Below the pieces are notes generated by a model, which was not told where the DNA came from, did not search any database, and saw only the letters and a list, made by a program, of their open reading frames with translations. The position numbers were made by a program, and so were the translations under genes. Shown in pieces: positions 9,088 through 17,252 of a DNA stretch of 64,000 nucleotides. This DNA is from an uncultured Caulobacterales bacterium (GTDB taxonomy: Bacteria; Pseudomonadota; Alphaproteobacteria; Caulobacterales; Caulobacteraceae): contig CAIMFV010000020.1 in NCBI GenBank assembly GCA_903840435.1, forward strand, positions 1-64,000, written 5' to 3'. Position 1 is the first letter of the stretch, and each line of letters opens with the position of its first letter.

Positions 9088-9412
9088 CTTTGCAGGCCCG
9101 TCCCTGGGTCCCGGCCTGCGCTGGGTTGGGCGGTGGAAAGGTGTGTGATTTCAATTATATCCGCTCATGACCTGTGAAGGCCGGTATCCAGGGGGTCATC
9201 CCCGAACGTCTGCGGCCCCGTCTCTGGATCCCGGCCTACGCCGGGATGAGCGGTGGAAAGGTTAGTGATTTCAATTACATCCGCTCATGACCGGCGAAGG
9301 CCGGTATCCAGGGGGGCATCCCCAAACCTCAGCAGGCTCGCCCCTGGACCCCGGCCTACGCCGAGGGGAACGCCGGAAAGGTGAGTGATTTCAATCCTAC
9401 CGGCTCATATCG
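9088..9412 (-). repeat. Tandem array of the 120-bp nested-palindrome repeat, copy set B
   Basis: The anchor GGAAAGG of the segment GG(T/C)GGAAAGGT occurs in units starting at 9132, 9252 and 9372, exactly 120 bp apart. The best unit has an arm at 9224-9253 (CTGGATCCCGGCCTACGCCG onward) and an inverted homologous arm at 9281-9312, separated by 27 nt that include GTGATTTCAAT. Each arm has its own GC-rich hairpin, so the unit is a palindrome of palindromes like a BIME. The orientation is opposite to array A at 1-260. The array fills most of the 403-bp gap between pepP and prmA; I see no gene in it. Confidence 0.88.
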
Positions 9413-9448
9413 ACCCATCTCGGACGCCGGACCCCGGCAAATCCCCGC

Positions 9449-10324
9449 TCACCGCACCCTTTGCAGCACCAGGGTCGCCCAGGCGTCGCGGTGGATGCGG
9501 AAGATCAGGCGAAAGCCGCGCGCTAGATAGGCGGCGCGAACCATGCGCTCTTGGCTGCGCAAAAGGCCAGACAGGATCACCACACCGCCGGGGCGGAGGG
9601 CCTTGCGGATTGCGGGCGACAGACTGACCAAGGGACGGGCCAAGATATTGGCGAAGACGAGGTCGTAAGGCGCGTTCGCTGCCACTTTTCGGTCGTTCAG
9701 GCCAAAGGCGTGGACGGCGTCAAACTCGGCGCCATTGATGGCCGCGTTCTCACGCGCGATCCGGACCGAGACGCGGTCAATATCGGTGCCGACGACGCAT
9801 TTTGCGCCGGTCTTGGCCGCTGCAATGGCCAAGACGCCGGTTCCGGTGCCGACGTCCAACACCTTGCCTGGCGCAAGGCCGCGTTTCAAAAGTGCATGAT
9901 AGGCGAGAAGGCAGCCCACTGTAGTGCCATGGTGGCCGGTGCCGAAAGCTGCGCCCGCCTCGATGCGCAGCTTGACAGCATTGACCGGCGCGCGTCCGCG
10001 ATCATGGACGCCAAAGATAAAGAACCGTCCCGCCCGCACAGGCGGAAGACCGGACAAGGCCATGGCGAGCCAGTCGGCGTCGGCCAAGGGGGCGCTGGTC
10101 ACCGTCAGCCGGGCAAAGCCTTGCAAGGTGTCATTTATGGCCTCCGCCTCGTCGATCAAAACCGGAAAGGCGTCGATCCGCCAAATTCCGCGATCTTCGT
10201 CTTCTTCTAAAATCGAATAGGTCGCGCCCTCGAGCAAGGGGTGGGCGTCAAGGGCTCGGGCGGCGGCTTCAGCGTCGGCGCGCGGGCCGCGGGCGATGAT
10301 TTGCAGGGCGGGGTCGAGGTGCAT
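9449..10324 (-). CDS. prmA: Ribosomal protein L11 methyltransferase
   Basis: PrmA trimethylates lysines and the N-terminus of ribosomal protein L11 with S-adenosylmethionine. The 291-residue protein has a weak N-terminal substrate-recognition domain (residues 1-110) and a class I methyltransferase fold. Motif I is [20 protein letters not shown], preceded by GTGHHGTT, and the post-motif NILARPL is the PrmA signature corresponding to N-(I/L)-L-A-x-P-L. It stands alone between repeat array B and the flagellar operon and is divergent from fliQ. Confidence 0.93.
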   Translation of the reverse strand: MHLDPALQIIARGPRADAEAAARALDAHPLLEGATYSILEEDEDRGIWRIDAFPVLIDEAEAINDTLQGFARLTVTSAPLADADWLAMALSGLPPVRAGRFFIFGVHDRGRAPVNAVKLRIEAGAAFGTGHHGTTVGCLLAYHALLKRGLAPGKVLDVGTGTGVLAIAAAKTGAKCVVGTDIDRVSVRIARENAAINGAEFDAVHAFGLNDRKVAANAPYDLVFANILARPLVSLSPAIRKALRPGGVVILSGLLRSQERMVRAAYLARGFRLIFRIHRDAWATLVLQRVR

Positions 10325-10441
10325 CTCGTTGATCTAGAGCGCGGCGACTAGGAATTGAAGCCTGAATCAGGGTCTAAGGCGTCAAAGGCGAGATGTAGAC
10401 GGTGAAATGACGGGCAGAGGTCGGTCGCGTCGGCCCCTGCA

Positions 10442-10461
10442 TTAACCCTTTTGTTAACCAT
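10442..10461 (+). promoter_or_regulatory. Candidate CtrA binding site upstream of fliQ
   Basis: TTAA at 10442-10445 and TTAACCAT at 10454-10461 form two CtrA half-sites; the second matches the consensus half-site exactly. The gap between the TTAA elements is 8 nt rather than 7, so this is a near-consensus site. It lies 48 bp before the fliQ start, and a CcrM site GAATC sits at 10364-10368. In Caulobacter the fliQR operon is an early (class II) flagellar operon activated by CtrA, which fits. Confidence 0.6.
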
Positions 10462-10508
10462 GTTTGTTTACCAGTTGCGAACCTTTCGCCAGCGGACGAG
10501 GACTTCTT

Positions 10509-10772
10509 ATGAACGGCGCACAGGTTTTGGACATCGGGCGCGATGCCATCTGGTTGGCGATCCAGCTCTCGGCGCCGATGATGCTTGTGGGTCTGGTGGT
10601 CGGTATCTTGGTCGGGCTGTTGCAGACCATCACCCAGGTACAGGAACAAACCCTCGTCTTTGTGCCCAAGGTGTTGTCGGTCTTTATCACCCTCTTGGTG
10701 GCCATGCCGCTGCTCGGCGCTTTGATGAGCGACTTCATGCACATGATTATGGGCCGTATCGCCTCGCTCTAG
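10509..10772 (+). CDS. fliQ: Flagellar type III export protein FliQ
   Basis: The 87-residue protein has two transmembrane helices (about residues 14-38 and 50-75) and the family motif TITQVQEQTLVFVPK between them. FliQ forms part of the FliPQR export gate at the base of the flagellum. The ATG at 10509 is preceded by GAGG at 10498-10501 with a 7-nt spacer. It is the first gene of the fliQ-fliR-flhB run. fliP is not adjacent, so the gate genes are split as in Caulobacter. Confidence 0.95.
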   Translation: MNGAQVLDIGRDAIWLAIQLSAPMMLVGLVVGILVGLLQTITQVQEQTLVFVPKVLSVFITLLVAMPLLGALMSDFMHMIMGRIASL

Positions 10773-10794
10773 CCAGGGAAGGGAGGGCGCAGTC

Positions 10795-11550
10795 GTGGAA
10801 CATTACGCCCTCGCCGCCCAGGTCTATGGTGTCGCGCTGGTTTTTGCTCGGCTGGGCGGATTTTTGATGAATATGCCCGGCGTCAGTGATCGCGGCGTGC
10901 CGGTCATGGTCAGGCTAGCCTTCGCTTTCACCCTCTCCTTAGCGCTCTATCCGGTACTGGCGCCCCTTCTGCCGCCCGAACCTAAGGAGCTTTCCGAATT
11001 GGCGGCTCAAATCGCCATCGAAAGCATTTTGGGCCTGATTTTTGGCCTCTTTCTGCAACTCTTCATGGGAGGGCTTGCGGTGGCGGGAGAGGTGATTTCG
11101 CTGCAAACCACGCTCGCCTTTTCCCAGACCGTCAATCCGCTCGAGGCCCAGCCCTCGACCTCGATCAATTCCTTCTTATCGCTGATTGGCGTGACCCTCA
11201 TCTTCGTTACTGACGTGCATCAGGTATTTCTGGCAGGGCTCGTCCGGTCCTACCACATGTTTCCAGCCGGTCATGGCTTGCCTTTGGTGGACCTAAACTT
11301 TTTGATGATCCGCACCTTTTCGGAGACCTTCACGCTGGGTCTTCAACTGGCTGCGCCCTTCATTGTCTTTTCGATGGTTTATCAAACCGCCCTGGGCTTT
11401 GTGGCCAAGACCATGCCGCAGTTCCAAATCTTCTTTATCTCGACACCTTTGACGGTCTTGTTCGGTCTATCCCTCTTGGCGCTGACGGTCGGCGCGATTG
11501 CAGGGGTGTGGATGGACCATTTGCGCGATTTCGCCGGGCAGTGGATCTAG
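10795..11550 (+). CDS. fliR: Flagellar type III export protein FliR
   Basis: The 251-residue protein has six hydrophobic segments and FliR hallmarks such as FARLGGFLMNMPG near the start and LQTTLAFSQTVNP in the middle. FliR closes the FliPQR export gate and packs against FlhB. The start is GTG at 10795 with a purine-rich GGAAGGGAGGG just upstream. It lies 22 bp after fliQ and 3 bp before flhB, so all three are one transcription unit. Confidence 0.95.
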   Translation: MEHYALAAQVYGVALVFARLGGFLMNMPGVSDRGVPVMVRLAFAFTLSLALYPVLAPLLPPEPKELSELAAQIAIESILGLIFGLFLQLFMGGLAVAGEVISLQTTLAFSQTVNPLEAQPSTSINSFLSLIGVTLIFVTDVHQVFLAGLVRSYHMFPAGHGLPLVDLNFLMIRTFSETFTLGLQLAAPFIVFSMVYQTALGFVAKTMPQFQIFFISTPLTVLFGLSLLALTVGAIAGVWMDHLRDFAGQWI

Positions 11551-11553
11551 CCC

Positions 11554-12666
11554 ATGGCGGAAGGCGCAGATAAGGCCTCAAAAACAGAACCGCCCAGTGG
11601 CAAACGGCTCGACGATGCGCGGGCCGAAGGGAAGATCCCCAAGTCCCCAGACATTCCGCCGCTGCTGGCGCTGGCCACCATCAGCTTTATGCTCATGGCC
11701 AATGGCGGACAAATGGCCCAGACCTTGGTCGCCGCCCTGACGCCGTTCTTCGCCCACCCTGACCAATTTGATTTGAGCGGCGACGGCGGTCGCGCCGTTA
11801 TGGTGATGGTGGCCAAGGCGGTCATTCCTTTCGGCGTCTTGATGTTGGCGGGCGCAGCGGCCGGCGCGGTTGGCAACATCGCTCAGCAAGGTTGGGTCTT
11901 TTCGCTTAGCCGGATTCAGCCAGACTTCTCGAAGCTCAATCCGTTCGGCGGGTTTTCACGGCTGTTCAGCATTGATGGCGTGGCTCAAAATGTGAAGTCA
12001 TTGGCCAAGCTCGCTATTGTCGCCATTGTTACTTTTATGATGCTCGCGCCAAAGGCGCCCTATGCGTTGGGCTTGGCCGGGCTACAGGCTGGCGCCATTT
12101 TGCCGCTAGCTGCGGAACTGATCCGACCGATCGTTACCGCCATCTTGGTCTTGCTCGCCGTCGTCGCCTTTGGCGATTGGTTCTGGCAGCGCTATCGCTT
12201 CATGGAAAACCTGAAGATGACCAAGCAGGAGGTGAAGGACGAACAGAAGGACATGGACGGCGACCCGCAGATTAAGGGTAAGCGCCGCCAGATTCGCTTT
12301 TCGCGCGCCAAACAACGGATGATGCAGGCCGTGCCCAAGGCAACCGTGGTGGTGATGAACCCGACCCACTTTGCCGTGGCGCTAAGATATGTTCAGGGCG
12401 AGGACGCCGCCCCGGTCTGCGTCGCCAAGGGGATAGATGCGGTGGCCTTGCGCATCCGCGCCATTGCCGAGGAAAACAGCGTGCCGGTGATCGAAGATCC
12501 CCCGCTGGCGCGCGCGCTCTTCGCCGCCGTTGAGATTGAAGAGACCATCCCACGGCAACACTTCGAGGCGGTGGCCCGTATCATCGGCTTCATCTTCGCC
12601 AAGGCGCGAGACCGTGCCAGGCCGGCGCGCATTCGGCCCTTAGGCGGCGCGCCTTCCGCATTCTGA
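11554..12666 (+). CDS. flhB: Flagellar export switch protein FlhB
   Basis: FlhB sits beside the export gate and switches specificity from hook to filament substrates by self-cleavage. The 370-residue product has an acidic/basic N-terminus, four transmembrane helices (about residues 30-210) and a cytoplasmic domain with the autocleavage motif NPTH at residues 269-272, the same number as in the Salmonella protein. An Arg/Pro-rich tail ends it. It starts 3 bp after fliR and is followed by cckA after 77 bp. Confidence 0.96.
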   Translation: MAEGADKASKTEPPSGKRLDDARAEGKIPKSPDIPPLLALATISFMLMANGGQMAQTLVAALTPFFAHPDQFDLSGDGGRAVMVMVAKAVIPFGVLMLAGAAAGAVGNIAQQGWVFSLSRIQPDFSKLNPFGGFSRLFSIDGVAQNVKSLAKLAIVAIVTFMMLAPKAPYALGLAGLQAGAILPLAAELIRPIVTAILVLLAVVAFGDWFWQRYRFMENLKMTKQEVKDEQKDMDGDPQIKGKRRQIRFSRAKQRMMQAVPKATVVVMNPTHFAVALRYVQGEDAAPVCVAKGIDAVALRIRAIAEENSVPVIEDPPLARALFAAVEIEETIPRQHFEAVARIIGFIFAKARDRARPARIRPLGGAPSAF

Positions 12667-12743
12667 ACGTTTCGGTAACCAAATAGTCTTGATTTCCCAC
12701 GATCCTATCCGCCTCATTCTGAGTTGGGAGGGGCGTTTGTCCC

Positions 12744-14876
12744 ATGAGTGATTCGCCGGTTCTCGACCTTGGCCTTGCCCCGCGGGCGCCGCAGCGGCGT
12801 CAGGTGTCGCGTGCCGATTTCGCCGCCATGGCGGCGGCGGGACTGTTCATGATCGCCGTTGTGGCGCTTGCCGTGCCTGTCGTGTTTGGCGCGCATGCGA
12901 GCAGTGCGAGCCTGGTGCTCTTGATCGGCGTGGCTGGCACATCTTTCCTTGGCGTCTTCGCCTTTGCCGCGGCGCACCAACCGCCTGCGCGCTCGCTTCA
13001 GCCAGCAGTGGAAGACCTCCTCGGCGCGCTCAGCGAGCCCGCTGCGACCGTTTCGGTTGAGGGGCGGATCAGCGCGGTCAACGCCCACTTTGTCGACATT
13101 TTCGGCGGCTGGGAGCGGCTGCCGCGCGACGGTGCGGAGGGGCAAGCGGTCTATCGGGCACTGCGCCAGGCCGAGCGGGGCGCAGAGGGCGTGGCCGAGA
13201 TCACCAGCGGCGCGAACCGCCACCGGTTGATCGCGACGCGAATAGATGCACGCCGGTTGCTCGTGCGCCTCAACCCCTTGACCAGCCCTGAACCTCCGGT
13301 TGAGACCCTCGACCATTCCATCGGCGTAGCGGTGCCTTCCGAAGGCTCGCCGCGGGCGGCTTTGGATGCCTTTGCGGGTGGATCACCTTTTGGCGCCGCC
13401 TTGATTGGCGCCTCCGAAGCCTTTGAAGGGGAGTTGCTTGAGGTCAACCCCGCCCTCGTCGCCTTGAGCGAAGGTGCGGCCAAGCCCGGTGTTCGTTTCA
13501 GCGACCTTTTCGATCCGGGCGCGATGGCAGATGCCAAGGCGAGCTTGGCGACGCGACCCGAAGGCCCGGTTGAGATCCGCCTTAAAGTCGCCGGTCGTGC
13601 GGCGGGACGGATCGTCCATCTCTATCTTGCACATCGATCCGAGGGCTTACAGACGGCTTACTTGCTCGATGTGTCGGATCAGAAACAGCTCGAAATGCAG
13701 CTGGCGCAAAGCCAAAAAATGCAGGCCATCGGCCAGTTGGCGGGCGGTGTGGCCCACGACTTCAACAATCTGTTGACCGCCATTCAATTGCGCTTGGACG
13801 AACTGTTGCATCGCCATCCGGTCGGAGACCCAAGCTATGAAGGTCTGACCGAAATCCGCCAGACAGGCGTGCGCGCCGCCGACCTTGTCCGCAAGCTATT
13901 AGCCTTCTCGCGCAAACAGACGGTTCAACGCGAGACGTTAGAGCTCGGCGAACTGATCAGCGAGTTTGAAGTCTTGTTACGCCGACTGCTGCGCGAAGAT
14001 GTCGGGCTCGTCACCGACTATGGGCGCGACCTGCCTCTGGTCCGCGCCGACAAGAGCCAGCTGGAGACGGCGGTGATGAACCTCGCCGTCAATGCCCGCG
14101 ACGCCCTGCGCTCGCATGGCACATTTGATGGTGGCAAGGGCGAGGTGCGCATCGCCACGCGCAGGCTCACCCAGGCCGAAGCCGAGAAGCTTGGCTATCC
14201 CGGTGCGCCAGCCGAGGGCTGTGCTCTGATCGAAGTGTCGGACAATGGCCCGGGCATGTCGCAGGAGGTGTTGAGCAAGATTTTCGAGCCCTTCTTCACC
14301 ACCAAGGCCGTGGGCGAAGGCACGGGCCTTGGACTTGCGACCGTCTATGGCATTGTCAAACAGGCGGACGGCTGGATCCATGTGGAGAGCGAGCCAGGGC
14401 GCGGCGCGGCCTTTCGGGTCTTTTTGCCAGTCTATGTCCCTTCGGCGGAAGAGGCTGCGGCCCCGGTCGTGGTCAAGGCGAAGCCCGTGGCGCGCGATCT
14501 TTCCGGTGCGGGGCGCATTCTGTTCGTCGAGGATGAGGACGTGGTGCGCGGCGTCGCCGCCCGGCTGTTGCGCGCGCGCGGCTATGAGGTCATCGAGGCG
14601 GGCGATGGTGAGGAAGCCTTGATGCTCGCCGAAGAACATTCTGGCCAGATCGACCTCTTGATCTCCGACGTCATCATGCCGGGCCTTGATGGTCCTACCC
14701 TGTTAAAAAAGGCCCGGGCCTTTTTGCAGGACGCGCCCGTCATGTTCATTTCCGGCTATGCCGAGGCTGAGTTTTCCGACCTGTTGGAAGGCGAGCCAAA
14801 CGTGTCCTTCCTGCCAAAGCCGCTCGACATCAAGGTCTTGGCCGAGCGGGTCAAACAGCTCTTGCAACCGGCTTAA
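12744..14876 (+). CDS. cckA: Hybrid sensor histidine kinase CckA (cell-cycle kinase)
   Basis: CckA is the bifunctional kinase/phosphatase that, through ChpT, phosphorylates CtrA and CpdR in alphaproteobacteria. The 710-residue protein has two transmembrane helices (about 27-50 and 54-77), two poorly conserved PAS-like regions (about 85-185 and 205-315), a HisKA domain with the phospho-acceptor His338 in [11 protein letters not shown], an ATPase domain ([29 protein letters not shown]) and a receiver domain with Asp642 in [10 protein letters not shown]. Caulobacter CckA has the same build and position next to flhB. CtrA boxes elsewhere in this window are the expected end point of the pathway. 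Confidence 0.93.
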   Translation: MSDSPVLDLGLAPRAPQRRQVSRADFAAMAAAGLFMIAVVALAVPVVFGAHASSASLVLLIGVAGTSFLGVFAFAAAHQPPARSLQPAVEDLLGALSEPAATVSVEGRISAVNAHFVDIFGGWERLPRDGAEGQAVYRALRQAERGAEGVAEITSGANRHRLIATRIDARRLLVRLNPLTSPEPPVETLDHSIGVAVPSEGSPRAALDAFAGGSPFGAALIGASEAFEGELLEVNPALVALSEGAAKPGVRFSDLFDPGAMADAKASLATRPEGPVEIRLKVAGRAAGRIVHLYLAHRSEGLQTAYLLDVSDQKQLEMQLAQSQKMQAIGQLAGGVAHDFNNLLTAIQLRLDELLHRHPVGDPSYEGLTEIRQTGVRAADLVRKLLAFSRKQTVQRETLELGELISEFEVLLRRLLREDVGLVTDYGRDLPLVRADKSQLETAVMNLAVNARDALRSHGTFDGGKGEVRIATRRLTQAEAEKLGYPGAPAEGCALIEVSDNGPGMSQEVLSKIFEPFFTTKAVGEGTGLGLATVYGIVKQADGWIHVESEPGRGAAFRVFLPVYVPSAEEAAAPVVVKAKPVARDLSGAGRILFVEDEDVVRGVAARLLRARGYEVIEAGDGEEALMLAEEHSGQIDLLISDVIMPGLDGPTLLKKARAFLQDAPVMFISGYAEAEFSDLLEGEPNVSFLPKPLDIKVLAERVKQLLQPA

Positions 14877-14957
14877 GGCGCAAATTCCACAATCGCGCTT
14901 GGCGTCGCGCCGATCTCGGTCAACACTGCCTTCCAGAGAAAAAGATGGGAGGACAGA

Positions 14958-16391
14958 ATGGCTAGCGGACCGATCGCGTTTGAAGACTATGCGCGCCATG
15001 ATGGGCTGGCCTTGAGCGCTGGCGTGCGTAAGGGCGACTTTTCAGCATTGGAATTGGTCGAGACCGCCATTGCCCGGCTAGAGGCGGTCAATCCCAAGAT
15101 CAACGCAGTGGCGGTGCCAATTTTTGAGGCGGCGCGCCAGCGGGCGGCGGGGCCGATTTCAGGTCCTTTTGGTGGCGTGCCCTTCCTGATGAAGGACCTG
15201 AACCAGGGGATGAAGGGCGTCCGCTTGACCAATGGCAGCCGGGCCTTTGCCGACAATGTTTGCAGCGAGGATTCTGAATCCGCCCGGCGATTTTCAGCCG
15301 CGGGCCTGATTACCATCGCCTCCACCACCTCGCCAGAATTTGGCCTGACGGTGACAACCGAAAGCCTGTTGTTTGGCAAGACGCGCAATCCCTGGAACCT
15401 CGACCGCATTGCGGGGGGGTCGTCTGGCGGGTCGGCGGCGCTGTGCGCGGCGGGTGTCGTACCCTTGGCCCACGCCACGGACGGCGGTGGCTCGATCCGC
15501 GTCCCGGCATCCTGTTGCGGCCTCTTTGGCCTCAAGGTCTCACGCGGCAGGACCCCCGTCGGCATGGGCCGGACCGAGGGCTGGAATGGCTTGGGCGTCA
15601 GTCACGCCGTCACGCGTTCGGTGCGCGACAGTGCGGCCTTACTCGATGCGACACACGGTCCAGAGGCTGGTTCGCGAACCGTTGCGCAGCCGCCGAAGGG
15701 AACTTTTCTGGGCGCGCTGGAGCGACCGGCCAAGCGCTTGCGGATCGCCTTGCAACGCAACGCCTTCACCGGCGCCGAACCCCATCCCCACGTCTTAGCG
15801 GCTGTTGAAGCTGCGGCCAAGTTGTGCGCCGACCTAGGCCACGAGATTGTCGAGGACCTGCCGCTGTTCGACGCCCAGGCGGTCCGCCGGGCCTTGATGA
15901 TCCTGATCAGCGCCCATACGGCCGCGACAGTCGACCAGCGGGCTCAGGCCTTGGGACGTCCGATCCGCGATGATGAGATTGAACCCGTCACCGCCGCCAT
16001 TGTCGAAAACGGACGCCAACTCAAGGCGACCGACATGGTGGAGGCAGACCTGATCTGCATGCAGGCCGCCGAAGCCATTGGCCGCTTCCTTGAGACCCAC
16101 GACGCCATTCTCTCGGCAACCAATGCCGATCCCCCGCCTTTGCTCGGCACGCTGTCGCTTGATATCGATCCGCGCCAAAACGGCTTGGCGGTTGGCCGCT
16201 TCTCGCCCTACACCGCACTCTATAACCAAACCGGCCACCCCGCCATGTCGGTTCCGTTGGGCTGGAGCCAAGACGGCCTGCCGATAGGCGTGATGTTTGC
16301 CGGGCGGTTGGGCGACGAAGAAACCTTGCTCGCTCTCGCCGGACAGCTGGAAACCGCGAAACCCTGGTTTGATCGCCTGCCACCGCTTTAG
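14958..16391 (+). CDS. Amidase signature family hydrolase
   Basis: The 477-residue protein carries the Ser-cisSer-Lys triad of the amidase signature family: Lys in FLMKDLN, the Gly/Ser-rich loop GGSSGGSAAL and the nucleophile Ser in DGGGSIRVPAS. No extra domain is present. The family includes GatA, fatty-acid amide hydrolases and nylon-oligomer-type amidases. GatA is unlikely because no gatB or gatC is adjacent. The ATG at 14958 is preceded by GGGAGGA. Substrate unknown. Confidence 0.85.
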   Translation: MASGPIAFEDYARHDGLALSAGVRKGDFSALELVETAIARLEAVNPKINAVAVPIFEAARQRAAGPISGPFGGVPFLMKDLNQGMKGVRLTNGSRAFADNVCSEDSESARRFSAAGLITIASTTSPEFGLTVTTESLLFGKTRNPWNLDRIAGGSSGGSAALCAAGVVPLAHATDGGGSIRVPASCCGLFGLKVSRGRTPVGMGRTEGWNGLGVSHAVTRSVRDSAALLDATHGPEAGSRTVAQPPKGTFLGALERPAKRLRIALQRNAFTGAEPHPHVLAAVEAAAKLCADLGHEIVEDLPLFDAQAVRRALMILISAHTAATVDQRAQALGRPIRDDEIEPVTAAIVENGRQLKATDMVEADLICMQAAEAIGRFLETHDAILSATNADPPPLLGTLSLDIDPRQNGLAVGRFSPYTALYNQTGHPAMSVPLGWSQDGLPIGVMFAGRLGDEETLLALAGQLETAKPWFDRLPPL

Positions 16392-16508
16392 GCAGGGGAG
16401 GCCTATACATCTCCATTGTCGTCATCTACCGCGTTGGTAAATCCATTTAACGCAACAGCTGAAGCGGGTTTAAATTTTGCTGCCCGCCGCTACCAAGAGG
16501 TTAAGGTG

Positions 16509-16706
16509 ATGAAACTGGTGCCGTTCAAAGAATATGCGATTTTAGGCATTTCCATGTTTCTGAGTATTATTGTTGGGTGGGCGTTGAATATTTTTATAAT
16601 TGAATTATTCTCACCGGTTATTGGTTGCGGCATACTACTAGGCTACAGAATTTATAATCGATTTTTCCGAGAACCACCTGAGCCGAATGGAAAAACGGGA
16701 TCATGA
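16509..16706 (+). CDS. Small hypothetical membrane protein in an AT-rich island
   Basis: I do not recognise this 65-residue protein. It has one long hydrophobic stretch (about residues 9-45, ILGISMFLSIIVGWAL onward) that could make one long or two short membrane helices, then a basic/polar tail ending FREPPEPNGKTGS. I chose ATG 16509 because AAGAGG lies 8-14 nt upstream; the frame is open back to a TTG at 16416. Local base composition is clearly more AT-rich than the neighbours, which suggests acquired DNA. Confidence 0.5.
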   Translation: MKLVPFKEYAILGISMFLSIIVGWALNIFIIELFSPVIGCGILLGYRIYNRFFREPPEPNGKTGS

Positions 16707-16910
16707 TTTCAGGCCGACCTTATTCTGTAGCCCAAGCGGGCCTCAATATTTGAATGTATCCCACAAAAACGTCTGATATCATTTAGGGAATTTGCTCAGA
16801 AACGCATTTCATTTAGGGACTACGTTTTTTCAAGTATTCCATCTTCAAATGATCTCATTCAATGATAGTTCGAAAGACTGAAAAGGCGATGCCTTAAGAG
16901 GGGAAGGACT

Positions 16911-17196
16911 ATGAGAAGGCGTGATGGTGAACCCGTCCCGCTGGATTTTCTGGACCAACCGAATCCGCTTGAGGCGGTCCTCGCCGAGGACGTCGACCTC
17001 AAAGACATGCCGCAGGTGCTGGACGGATCGAGCGCATTGCGGGGAAAAATTTTTACCGCCGATCAAAAATCCTTATTCGCTACGTCTGGATGAGCATGTG
17101 GTGGCGTGGTTTAAATCGCGAGGCGGCTGTAATCACATCCGCATCAACGCAGCCTTCCGGGAATTTATTCGGAGCCCGACCAAGACCCGCCCCTGA
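16911..17196 (+). pseudogene. Frameshifted BrnA/DUF4415-like antitoxin remnant
   Basis: One frame from ATG 16911 reads MRRRDGEPVPLDFLDQPNPL and continues to a stop at 17093. The overlapping +1 frame, ending at 17196, carries SLRLDEHVVAWFKSRGG followed by HIRINAAFREFI. The latter is the ribbon-helix-helix core of BrnA-type (DUF4415) antitoxins, whose usual order is an N-terminal arm then RLD-x-x-V-x-x-WFK-x-x-G-x-x-x-x-x-RIN. Joining the two frames near the A/T runs at 17045-17054 would give one normal antitoxin of about 95 residues. No brnT toxin gene is found upstream (16707-16910). The break could be a true pseudogene or a homopolymer error. Confidence 0.55.
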
Positions 17197-17252
17197 GCCC
17201 CTTCAGGACCATCCGCTCCCTCAAGACCGGCACATTTCGGGAGGACTAATCC

